The position numbers and the translations under genes were made by a program. The notes beneath the pieces were generated by a model, which saw only the letters and a program-made list of their open reading frames with translations, searched no databases and was not told the origin of the DNA. From Deltaproteobacteria bacterium (GTDB lineage Bacteria; Myxococcota_A; Polyangia; Polyangiales; JADJMO01), in contig JACPFM010000127.1 in the NCBI GenBank assembly GCA_016182965.1, forward strand, positions 1 through 49,290: a stretch of 49,290 nt of DNA. Direction: 5' to 3'. Positions 6,922 to 14,575 of this stretch are shown here, piece after piece (position 1 is the stretch's first letter; the number at the start of each line of letters is the position of its first letter).

Positions 6922-9342
6922 TCAAGCGTCGAGCCGCGGCAGGAAGGCAGCGCACAGGCGCAGCGACAAGTCCTTGCGCGTGCGCACGTACGCCGGCTGC
7001 GGCGCGGTCGGGCCGACGCACGTGGGGCAGCCGCCGCTGCACTCGCAGCCGGCGACGAGGCTCCGCGCGCGGGAGAGGAGCGACGGGTACTGCTCGAAGA
7101 TGCGCGGCGACAGGCCGATGCCGCCCGGGTACGCGTCGTAGAGGTGCAGCGAGGGGGAGAAGACGAGCGCCTCGGCCATCGCCTCGCCGGTGCCCTTCTC
7201 TTCGACGGACATGGCGATGTCGCGCGGATCGCACATCAAGGCGACGGTCGCGACCGTCTCGAGCGCGCGGCCGACGCCGCGCAGGGCGTCGACCACGGCG
7301 GCGCGGCCGATGCCTTCCTCGTCGAGCGTGAGCACCAGCGACTCGGGGACCACCAGCCAGCACGAGGTGGTGTGCATCTCGAGGTCGGGGAGGCGGACGT
7401 CGCCGTAGCCGACGTTCTCGTGGGTGTGGAACTTGATCTTCTTGTACCCGACGACCTTCTCGATGACCTGCACCTCGCCGTGCTTCACGGGCACGGCGAC
7501 GCCGTCGACGCCGACGGCGCGGGGCTCGCGCGAGGCGAGCTCTTCGAGGACGGCGACCTTGGTGTGGGTCATCGCGTCGGTGTAGTAGTCCGGGTCGACC
7601 AGGCGGACGTAGGCCTTGTGGTTCTCGAAATCGAAGCGCTCGACCTGGTACTGCAGGCCGTCGTGCTGGTAGATGGCTTGCTCGTGCAGCATGGTCTGCG
7701 CGGCGCGCCAGTCGAGCTCGGCCAGCGTCTTGTCGTCGGCCTCGGCGCGGCGCTCGATGATGACGACGTTGTCCCAATCGACGGAGCGAAGCGGCACGTG
7801 GTTGGCCGGGTAGACGTCGGCCGTCCAGTGCCAGCGGGTGCGGCCGGAGGGGCCGCGGCCGGGCACCTCGTGGACGACGCCGTTCTCGACGAGCCAGCGC
7901 AGCGCGTCGCGCGTGGCGTCGGGGCCGAGATCGCCGAAGGTGTCGCCGTCTTCGAAGGGGGCCTCGAACGCGGCGCACTTGAGGTGCTGCACGAGGATCT
8001 CGATGTTGTTCGGATCGATGCGGGCCTCTTCGACGGGTGAGCCGAGGAGGTACTGCGGCTCGCGGGCGAGGTACTGATCGATGGCCGCGCTCGAGGCGAC
8101 GAGGACCGCGACGCTCGGCGAGCCGCGGCGCCCCGCGCGCCCGAAGCGCTGCCAGGTCGCCGCGATCGACCCCGGGTAACCCGCGCAGACGACGGCATCG
8201 AGCTCGCCGATGTCGACGCCGAGCTCGAGGGCGTTGGTCGCCACGACGCCGAGGATCTCGCCCGAGCGCAGCCCTTCTTCGATCTTCCGGCGGGTCTCGG
8301 CGAGGTAGCCGCCGCGGTAGCCCATGATCGCGTTGGGCGGCAGGCCGGCGCCGTCGGTGGCCTCGCGCAGGTATTTGAGCATGATCTCGACGCCGTTGCG
8401 CGAGCCGCCGAAGAGGATGGTGGGCACGCGCGCCTTGAGCAGATCGGCCGCGAACCGCACCGCGCGCTTGGGGCAGGAGCCGCGGATGCCGAGCTCCTCG
8501 TTGACCACCGGCGGGTTGTAGACGAGCACGCGCCGCGAGCCGCGCGGGGCGCCGCTCTCGTCGACGAGGGTGATGGCCTCGGGACGCTCGCCGAGGAGGC
8601 GGGCGGCGTGCTCGCGCGGGTTGCCGATGGTGGCGGTGGCGCAGATGAACACCGGATCGGAGCCGTGGAAGCGGCACACCCGACGGAGCCGACGGATGAC
8701 GTTGGCGAGGTGCGAGCCGAACACGCCGCGGTAGGTGTGGAGCTCGTCGATCACCACGTATTTCAGCTGCTGGAACGTGGCGGCCCACGCCGCGTGGTGC
8801 GGGAGGATGCCCGAGTGCAGCATGTCGGGGTTGGTCAGCACGATGCCGCAGCGCTCGCGGGCGGCGCGGCGGGCGTCGCCCGGGGTGTCGCCGTCGTAGA
8901 CGACGGCGCCGCCGACGCCGGCCTCGAACACCCCCGCGTCCCTCATGAAGGCGCGGAGCGAGGCCTCTTGATCGCGCGCGAGCGCCTTGGTCGGGAACAG
9001 GTACATCGCGCGCGAGCGCGGGTCGGACGAGAGCGCCGAGAGCACCGGCAGGTGGAAGCACATGGACTTGCCGCTCGCCGTGGGCGTGGACACCACCACG
9101 TGCCTGCCGCCGAGCGCCGCGTCGAACGCGCGCGCCTGGTGCGTGTAGAGCGACTCGATGCCCTTGCGACGCAGCGCCTCGCGCAGCCCCTCGGGCAGGC
9201 GCTCGGGGAAGCTCGCGTAGGAGGCCGACTGGGGGTCGTATTCCTTCTCGGCGACGATGTCCTCGCGGACGATGCCGCGGGAGAGCCACCGGTTGACCAC
9301 CGCCTCGAGACCGGTCTCGCGTTGCCAGGGGACTGCGACCAT
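6922..9342 (-). CDS. DExH-box helicase with C-terminal Cys cluster (MrfA/YprA-like)
   Basis: An 806-residue superfamily 2 helicase. Motif I TASGKS is at 88-93, DExH motif II reads DELH (199-202), motif III-like ATATIGNP follows, and motif VI is QRFGRAGRRG. The C-terminus has a four-Cys zinc cluster (C766, C768, C772, C775) typical of the DUF1998/MZB region of MrfA (Bacillus YprA), a 3'-5' DNA helicase used in repair of mitomycin-type damage. The length and the order of helicase core then Cys cluster fit that family. No MrfB-like exonuclease is adjacent. The ATG at 9342 has only a weak AGGA upstream; 86 bp separate it from the divergent next gene. Confidence 0.9.
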   Translation of the reverse strand: MVAVPWQRETGLEAVVNRWLSRGIVREDIVAEKEYDPQSASYASFPERLPEGLREALRRKGIESLYTHQARAFDAALGGRHVVVSTPTASGKSMCFHLPVLSALSSDPRSRAMYLFPTKALARDQEASLRAFMRDAGVFEAGVGGAVVYDGDTPGDARRAARERCGIVLTNPDMLHSGILPHHAAWAATFQQLKYVVIDELHTYRGVFGSHLANVIRRLRRVCRFHGSDPVFICATATIGNPREHAARLLGERPEAITLVDESGAPRGSRRVLVYNPPVVNEELGIRGSCPKRAVRFAADLLKARVPTILFGGSRNGVEIMLKYLREATDGAGLPPNAIMGYRGGYLAETRRKIEEGLRSGEILGVVATNALELGVDIGELDAVVCAGYPGSIAATWQRFGRAGRRGSPSVAVLVASSAAIDQYLAREPQYLLGSPVEEARIDPNNIEILVQHLKCAAFEAPFEDGDTFGDLGPDATRDALRWLVENGVVHEVPGRGPSGRTRWHWTADVYPANHVPLRSVDWDNVVIIERRAEADDKTLAELDWRAAQTMLHEQAIYQHDGLQYQVERFDFENHKAYVRLVDPDYYTDAMTHTKVAVLEELASREPRAVGVDGVAVPVKHGEVQVIEKVVGYKKIKFHTHENVGYGDVRLPDLEMHTTSCWLVVPESLVLTLDEEGIGRAAVVDALRGVGRALETVATVALMCDPRDIAMSVEEKGTGEAMAEALVFSPSLHLYDAYPGGIGLSPRIFEQYPSLLSRARSLVAGCECSGGCPTCVGPTAPQPAYVRTRKDLSLRLCAAFLPRLDA

Positions 9343-9428
9343 CGTCCTGGCAGCCTAAACACACGTGCAGTGGCGGACAAGTGCGCAGCTAACCTGGAGC
9401 ACGTCGATCGCCGTTACGCTGACGGACA

Positions 9429-10049
9429 ATGTCCGCCTACGCGAAGCTGCCCGACGACGAGACCCCGGCCACCGAGGGCGTCGACCGCGTGAACACCGGG
9501 TCGATCGCGCGCTCGGTCGGTCAAGGCCTGCGCCGAGCGGGCCGCGAGCTCGACGCGCCGGCGAACGCCGACGTGGCGGCGCTCATCGCCGAGGCGAACC
9601 TGCCAGAGGTCGCGATGGACGACGCGCTCTCGTCGCTCGCGCGCCGGCTCGATCGCGAGGCCGATCTGTGGCGGAACCTGGCGATCCGCGAGCTCGCCCA
9701 CGTCGGCTGGGCCAACCGCATCGCGCACCTCGCCTCGACGCTCACCATCGTCGGCGTGCTGGTCCTCGCCGGGTTCGCCGCGTTCGAGTCGCTGTTCACG
9801 GCGTCCTCGGGGCGCGCCGTGCTGCTCGCCGTCGCCGCCGGCATCCTCGCGCTCGGTGCCGTCGTCGCGACCGCCGCCTCCGCGTCGGTGCGCAGGAGCC
9901 AGCGGGAGGTCGTGCGCGACGCGCTGGTGCGCGCCGATCTCGCCGAGCTGCGCCTGCACCGCATCGCAGTAGCTGTCGCGGCCACGCGCGCCGACACGCC
10001 GGCCGAGAAAGAGGCGATCGCGCGCCTGGAGCGCGACGTCGGCGGCTGA
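9429..10049 (+). CDS. Small two-span membrane protein of unknown function
   Basis: A 206-residue protein I do not recognise. The first ~95 residues are hydrophilic and acidic. Two hydrophobic segments follow at about 100-122 and 130-152, predicting an integral membrane protein with both ends on the same side, then a short charged tail. There is no clear Shine-Dalgarno before the ATG, though the codon pattern looks coding. It is divergent from the helicase, and its TGA directly abuts the stop codon of the convergent GNAT gene with no spacer. Confidence 0.65.
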   Translation: MSAYAKLPDDETPATEGVDRVNTGSIARSVGQGLRRAGRELDAPANADVAALIAEANLPEVAMDDALSSLARRLDREADLWRNLAIRELAHVGWANRIAHLASTLTIVGVLVLAGFAAFESLFTASSGRAVLLAVAAGILALGAVVATAASASVRRSQREVVRDALVRADLAELRLHRIAVAVAATRADTPAEKEAIARLERDVGG

Positions 10050-10601
10050 CTACTGCGCCCTTCGCCAGTCGTCGACGAGCATGCCGTAGACGGCCACGTC
10101 GACGTGTTTGCCCTCGAGCCAGTCGTGCTCTCGGAGCACGCCCTCCTTCACGAAGCCCATCTTCTCGGCCGAGCGCTGCGCGCGCTCGTTGCCGGCGCGC
10201 AGCGTCAGCCACACGCGATGCGCCTTCTGATCCTCGAAGAGGTGCCGCAGCAGGACCTTCAGCGCGTCGGTCCCGTAGCCGGACTCGCGGAACTCGGGAT
10301 CGCCGATCAGCACGTCGATCTGCGAGGTGCGCGTGCGCGGCTGCAGGCGCGTGTACTGGATCATGCCGATCGCCGCGGGATCGCCGCCGCGCTCCACCTC
10401 GATCATCAGCCGCTCGGACTCGCGATCGGAGCCCTCGATCGACCGACGGAACCGCGCCTCCACCCGATCGAACGTCGCGGGGTGATCGCGGCCGTCCCAC
10501 CACTGCATGACCGAGGGATCGTTGAGCCACCGGTGGAGCGTCGGCAGATCGTCGCGCGTCATCGCGCGGAGGGTCGTGAGCTGACCGCGGAGCAGGGGCA
10601 T
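10050..10601 (-). CDS. GNAT-family N-acetyltransferase (RimJ/AAC(6')-like)
   Basis: A 183-residue acetyltransferase. The N-terminal LRAMTRDDLPTLHRWLND pattern, a central strand ending IGDPEFRESGYGTDALKVLL (acetyl-CoA loop variant of RxxGxG/A) and the ERAQRSAEKMGFVKEG segment fit the GNAT fold of the RimJ/L or aminoglycoside 6'-acetyltransferase branch. The acceptor cannot be deduced. The ATG at 10601 was chosen because it starts the family's first strand and lies just 1 bp after the E2 stop, suggesting translational coupling to the pdh operon; upstream codons in this frame overlap the E2 gene. Confidence 0.82.
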   Translation of the reverse strand: MPLLRGQLTTLRAMTRDDLPTLHRWLNDPSVMQWWDGRDHPATFDRVEARFRRSIEGSDRESERLMIEVERGGDPAAIGMIQYTRLQPRTRTSQIDVLIGDPEFRESGYGTDALKVLLRHLFEDQKAHRVWLTLRAGNERAQRSAEKMGFVKEGVLREHDWLEGKHVDVAVYGMLVDDWRRAQ

Positions 10602-10602
10602 T

Positions 10603-11976
10603 TCAGAGCAGGATACGCGTCGGGTGCTCGACGAGCGAGCGAAGCTCGCGCAGGAAGGTCGCCCCCACGGCCCCGTCGACGACCCGGTGGTCGCACGACA
10701 GGGTGCAGGCGATCTTCCAGCCCGGCACGACCTGATCACCGCGAACGACCGGCTCCCGACGAGCCTGCCCGATGGCGAGGATCGCGCCCTCCGGCGGGTT
10801 GATCACGGCCGCGAACTCGTCGATGCCGTACATCCCGAGGTTCGAGATGGAGAACGTCCCGTTCATCATCTCTTCCGGCTTCAGCTTCTTGCTCCGCGCG
10901 CGCGCCGCGAGATCGCGGACCTCGGCCGAGATCTCGCGCACGCTCTTGCGGTCGGCGTCGCGGACGATCGGCGTGACCAGCCCGTCGTCGACGGCGACGG
11001 CCACCGAGATGTCGACCCGCTGGTGGTAGAGGATGGCGTCCGGGGTGAACTGCGCGTTGGTCTGCGGCACGCGGCGCAGACAGATCGCGCAGGCCTTCAC
11101 CAGCAGATCGTTGAGGCTGACCTTCTCGGGCTTCTCGTCCTTGCCCGCGCCCTTCTCCGTGAGCGCGGCGAGATCGGCGTTGACCCGCTCGCGCAGCTCG
11201 ACGAGCGCCTCGGCGTCGAGATCGACCGTCAGGTAGAAGTGGGGGACCGTCTGCTTCGACTCGGTGAGCCGCCGCGCGATGGTCTTGCGCATCATCGAGA
11301 GCGGCACCGACTGCGGCTGCGCGAGCTCTCCCGGCGCAGTCGGCCTGCGAGCCGGCGGGCCGGCGGCCACCCCCACCGCGCCCTTCGGCGCCCCCTCGAG
11401 ATCGCGCGACACGATGCGACCGTGCGGCCCGCTCCCGCGAACGCGCCGCAGATCGAACCCCTGCTCGCGGGCGAGCTTGCGCACGTACGGCGACGCCTTC
11501 ACGCGCCCGCCCGCCCCCACGCTCTCGGCCACGATCGGAGGCTCGACCTCCTTCGCGACCACCTGCCCCTGCGCCTGCGCCTGCGCCTGCGCGTGCGCCT
11601 GCGCCTGCCCCTGCGCCTGCGCCTGCCCCTGCGCCTGCCCCTGCGCCTCCGCCTTCGCGCCCCCGTCCGTCTTCGCCGGCGCAGCGCCCTTCCCCGCCCG
11701 CGCCCTCGCCTCTTCCTCGAGCTTCGACGTGTCCTCGCCCGGGCTGCCGAGGATCGCCACCGGCTGCCCGAGCACCACGCTCGAGCCCGCTGGCGCGAGG
11801 ATCTTGAGCAAGGTCCCCTTGTCGAAGGACCGGAACTCCATCGTCGCCTTGTCGGTCTCGACCTCGGCGAGGAGATCATCGATGCCGATCGTGTCGCCTT
11901 CCTTCTTGTGCCAGGTCGCGAGCTGCCCCTCCTCCATCGTGGGGGAGAGCTTCGGCATGTCGAGGATCTTCGCCAT
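10603..11976 (-). CDS. pdhC: Dihydrolipoamide acetyltransferase, E2 of a pyruvate-dehydrogenase-type complex
   Basis: A 457-residue E2. In order it has an N-terminal lipoyl domain (about 1-80) with lipoyl-Lys in VETDKATM, an Ala/Gln/Gly linker (about 110-138) coded by a hexanucleotide repeat, a peripheral-subunit-binding domain (about 158-195, ASPYVRKLAREQG and GSGPHGRI), and the catalytic domain ending in the active-site DHRVVDG. It passes acetyl groups from E1 to CoA and scaffolds the complex. Only one lipoyl domain is present. It follows E1alpha and E1beta on the same strand; E3 (lipoamide dehydrogenase) is not in the window. Confidence 0.93.
   Translation of the reverse strand: MAKILDMPKLSPTMEEGQLATWHKKEGDTIGIDDLLAEVETDKATMEFRSFDKGTLLKILAPAGSSVVLGQPVAILGSPGEDTSKLEEEARARAGKGAAPAKTDGGAKAEAQGQAQGQAQAQGQAQAHAQAQAQAQGQVVAKEVEPPIVAESVGAGGRVKASPYVRKLAREQGFDLRRVRGSGPHGRIVSRDLEGAPKGAVGVAAGPPARRPTAPGELAQPQSVPLSMMRKTIARRLTESKQTVPHFYLTVDLDAEALVELRERVNADLAALTEKGAGKDEKPEKVSLNDLLVKACAICLRRVPQTNAQFTPDAILYHQRVDISVAVAVDDGLVTPIVRDADRKSVREISAEVRDLAARARSKKLKPEEMMNGTFSISNLGMYGIDEFAAVINPPEGAILAIGQARREPVVRGDQVVPGWKIACTLSCDHRVVDGAVGATFLRELRSLVEHPTRILL
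11571..11648. repeat. Hexanucleotide repeat in the E2 linker
   Basis: Near-perfect CTGCGC and CTGCCC hexamers repeat about thirteen times on the + strand and code on the - strand for alternating Gln-Ala and Gln-Gly with one His-Ala. Such in-frame tracts can change length by slippage without breaking the frame, changing the reach of the lipoyl arm. Confidence 0.8.
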
Positions 11977-11989
11977 CGGGTGGGGCCTC

Positions 11990-12028
11990 AGTCGTCGGAG
12001 TCGTCAGTCGTCAGTCGTCAGTCGTCAG
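11990..12028. repeat. GTCAGTC-family heptamer array, left arm (downstream of pdhB)
   Basis: About four tandem 7-bp units (CAGTCGT phase) lie between the E1beta stop and the E2 start. The complementary array is at 13122-13169 on the other side of pdhB, so the two face each other across the gene. Confidence 0.8.
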
Positions 12029-12059
12029 CGCGAGAGCGAGGTCGAAGCGGCACGAGGGC

Positions 12060-13049
12060 TCAGTCGACGTAGAGGACCTTCTTGCACGCGGCGGCGATCG
12101 TCTCCGGCTGCGGCAGGCACCATTGCTCGAGCTTCGCGTTGTAGGGCATGGGCACGTCGGCGCCGCTCACGCGCAGCACCGGCGCGTCGAGCTCGTCGAA
12201 CGCGTGGCGCTGGATGCGATCGACCACCTCCGCGCCGACGCCGCCGTACGGCCAGCCTTCGTGGGCGACGACCGCGCGGTGCGTCTTGGCGACGCTGGCG
12301 AGCACCGTCTCGTGATCGAGCGGGCGGAGCGAGCGTAGGTCGACGACCTCGGCGGAGATGCCCTCCTTCTCGAGGAGCGCCGCGGCCTGCATCGCGACCA
12401 CCGAGATGCGAGACCACGCGACGATGGTGACATCGGCGCCTTCGCGCACGACGCGCGCCTTGCCGATGTCGACGAGGAGGTCTCCCTCGGAGGGATCGGG
12501 CACCTCGCCCTTGAGGTTGTAGAGCGTCTCGCTCTCGAGGAAGCAGATCGGGTTGTCGTCGCGGATGGCCGCCTTGAGCAGGCCCTTGGCGTCGCGCGGG
12601 AACGCCGGCGCGAGGACCTTCAGGCCGGGCACGTGCGCGTAGAAGATGTCCATCGACTGGCTGTGCTGCGAGCCGACCTGCCGCGCAGAGCCGTTGGGCC
12701 CGCGGAACACGATCGGACACGAGAACTGACCGCCGCTCATCTGCCGCACCTTGGCGGCGTTCGAGAGGATCTGATCGAAGGCGACCGCGCTGAAGTTCCA
12801 GGTCATGAACTCGACGATCGGTCGCAGACCGACCATCGCCGCGCCGACGCCGATGCCCGCGAACCCGTTCTCGGCGATCGGCGTGTCGACGACGCGGCGC
12901 TCGCCGAACCGATCGAACAGGCCCTCGGTCACCTTGTAGGCGCCCTGATAGCGGCCGACCTCCTCGCCCATGATCATGACGCGGTCGTCGCGCTCCATCT
13001 CCTCGGCGATGGCCTCGCGGAGGGCGACCCGGTAGCTGATCTCACGCAT
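12060..13049 (-). CDS. pdhB: Pyruvate/2-oxoacid dehydrogenase E1 beta subunit
   Basis: A 329-residue E1beta of normal length. Visible landmarks are the start REISYRVALREAIAEEM, GEEVGRYQGAYKVT (the Glu that activates thiamine diphosphate), DTPIAENGFAGIGVGAA, the middle RGPNGSARQVGSQHSQS segment and the C-terminal HEGWPYGGVGAEV. It joins E1alpha in an alpha2beta2 enzyme that decarboxylates a 2-oxoacid and loads the lipoyl arm of E2. The ATG at 13049 has CGGAG about 7 bases upstream. It lies between E1alpha and E2 and is bracketed by inverted GTCAGTC heptamer arrays. Confidence 0.94.
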   Translation of the reverse strand: MREISYRVALREAIAEEMERDDRVMIMGEEVGRYQGAYKVTEGLFDRFGERRVVDTPIAENGFAGIGVGAAMVGLRPIVEFMTWNFSAVAFDQILSNAAKVRQMSGGQFSCPIVFRGPNGSARQVGSQHSQSMDIFYAHVPGLKVLAPAFPRDAKGLLKAAIRDDNPICFLESETLYNLKGEVPDPSEGDLLVDIGKARVVREGADVTIVAWSRISVVAMQAAALLEKEGISAEVVDLRSLRPLDHETVLASVAKTHRAVVAHEGWPYGGVGAEVVDRIQRHAFDELDAPVLRVSGADVPMPYNAKLEQWCLPQPETIAAACKKVLYVD

Positions 13050-13121
13050 CGCTCGCTCCGCTCGCAGTCGTCTTCGCGCTCGCCATCGTGGCTCTCTTCT
13101 CCTCGCCCGCTCCGGTCATGG

Positions 13122-13169
13122 CTGATGACTGACGACTGACGACCGACGACGGGCGACTGGCTGACGACT
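13122..13169. repeat. GTCAGTC-family heptamer array, right arm (between pdhA and pdhB)
   Basis: Tandem GACTGAC units, partly degenerate, fill the space up to the E1alpha stop codon. They are the inverse of the array at 11990-12028. Confidence 0.78.
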
Positions 13170-14285
13170 TCATCGCGCGAAGGGCCCTACGTAGGTCATC
13201 GGCTCGAGGAGCTCCGGACCGGGCTCCTCCGACTCGGCGGCGAAGCGGACCGCGTCCTGGACCTCCTCCTCGATCTCCGCGTCGAGGGCGGAGAGCTGCT
13301 CCGCCGTCTTGCCGAGCAGCTCCAGCTGCGCGCGCGCGCGGAGCATCGGATCGAGCTTCTTCTGCGCCTCGATCTCGTCGGACGTGCGGTACTTGCCCGG
13401 ATCGCTCATCGAGTGGCCCCGGAAGCGGTAGGTGCGCACCTCCACGAGCGTCGGCTCGCTGGTCTCGCGCGCGCGCTCGATCGCCTCGCCGAGGCGCTGC
13501 TTCACCTCGAGGACGTCGCGCGCGAAGAAGCGATCGCGCGGCATGCCGTAGGCGAGGGCCTTCTGCGAGACGTCCTCGACCGACAGCGTGCGCGCGAGCG
13601 GCGTGCCCATCGCGTACTCGTTGTTCTCGCAGACGAACACGATCGGCAGACGCCAGAGCGCGGCGAGCGACAGCGCCTCGTGGAACGACCCGATGGTCAC
13701 CGAGCCCTCGCCGAAGAAGCACAGGGTCACGCGGCCGTCGCCGCGGTACTTCGAGGCGAAGGCGCAGCCGACGGCGAGCGGGATGTGCCCTCCGACGATG
13801 CCGTAGCCGCCGAGCATGCCGTTGGGCGCGTCGAACAGGTGCATCGACCCGCCGAGGCCCTTCGAGCAGCCGGTGACCTTGCCGAACAGCTCCGCCATGA
13901 CGGCGCGCGCGCTCATGCCCTTGGCGATGGCGAGGCCGTGGTCGCGGTAGGTGCCGACGACGTAGTCGCCAGGCCTGAGCGCGGCCGCCGCGCCGACCCC
14001 GACCGACTCCTGTCCGATGTAGAGGTGGAGGAACCCGCCGATCTTCCCCTGCGCGTAGGCGCGGGCGGCCTCCTCCTCGACGCGGCGGATCAGCTGCATC
14101 TGCCGGTACAGACGCGTGAGCTCCTCGACGTCGACCTTCACGTCCGGCAGCGAGACGCGGTCGAGGTTCGCCGGCGCCTGCCTCGCGAACTGCGAGTCCT
14201 TGATGGGGGGAGGCGCGTCGGGACCGCGCTTCTCCCGATGCTCAGTACCGGGGTTGGCCTGGGGTTTCTGGGGTTTGGCTGCCAT
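13170..14285 (-). CDS. pdhA: Pyruvate/2-oxoacid dehydrogenase E1 alpha subunit
   Basis: A 371-residue E1alpha. The thiamine-diphosphate motif reads FFGEG...CENNEYAMGT, with Glu replacing Asp in the usual GDG; both acids can hold the magnesium, but the swap is worth noting. Other landmarks are IGQESVGVGAA, GTYRDHGLAIAKG, GGSMHLFD and the RFRGHSMSDPGKYR loop. The first ~45 residues are a disordered Lys/Pro/Gln stretch. The ATG at 14285 was preferred to one nine codons upstream because GGAG lies close before it. First gene of the operon. A related acetoin or branched-chain enzyme cannot be excluded. Confidence 0.92.
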   Translation of the reverse strand: MAAKPQKPQANPGTEHREKRGPDAPPPIKDSQFARQAPANLDRVSLPDVKVDVEELTRLYRQMQLIRRVEEEAARAYAQGKIGGFLHLYIGQESVGVGAAAALRPGDYVVGTYRDHGLAIAKGMSARAVMAELFGKVTGCSKGLGGSMHLFDAPNGMLGGYGIVGGHIPLAVGCAFASKYRGDGRVTLCFFGEGSVTIGSFHEALSLAALWRLPIVFVCENNEYAMGTPLARTLSVEDVSQKALAYGMPRDRFFARDVLEVKQRLGEAIERARETSEPTLVEVRTYRFRGHSMSDPGKYRTSDEIEAQKKLDPMLRARAQLELLGKTAEQLSALDAEIEEEVQDAVRFAAESEEPGPELLEPMTYVGPFAR

Positions 14286-14575
14286 CACGCTCCGAGAAGG
14301 GCCGGGGAGCATAGGGGCGCCCCCTCGATCACGGAAAGGACCGATCGACCGACGCGCCGCGGCGACAGTGCTCCTGCTGCGTCGCTTGCCCCTTTACCCG
14401 GACTCGACGGGGTGGTACCGAATGACTCGTCGCAAGGACGCTGTGGACCATCGTGGCGTGGGGCCCGTGGTCGCGTCGCGTCAGGGAACGAGAGGCGCTC
14501 TGCGAGAGCGCGCTCCCCGAGCAAATGCGACACCGCCGCGAAAGAACGCGCGCGGGCTGACCAGAAGGAACACAG
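14286..14575. other. Divergent intergenic region between pdhA and the HARE-HTH gene
   Basis: These 290 bp should hold the promoters of both divergent genes. I see no convincing gene, strong hairpin or named operator. AAGGAA lies just before the + strand ATG at 14576. Confidence 0.4.
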
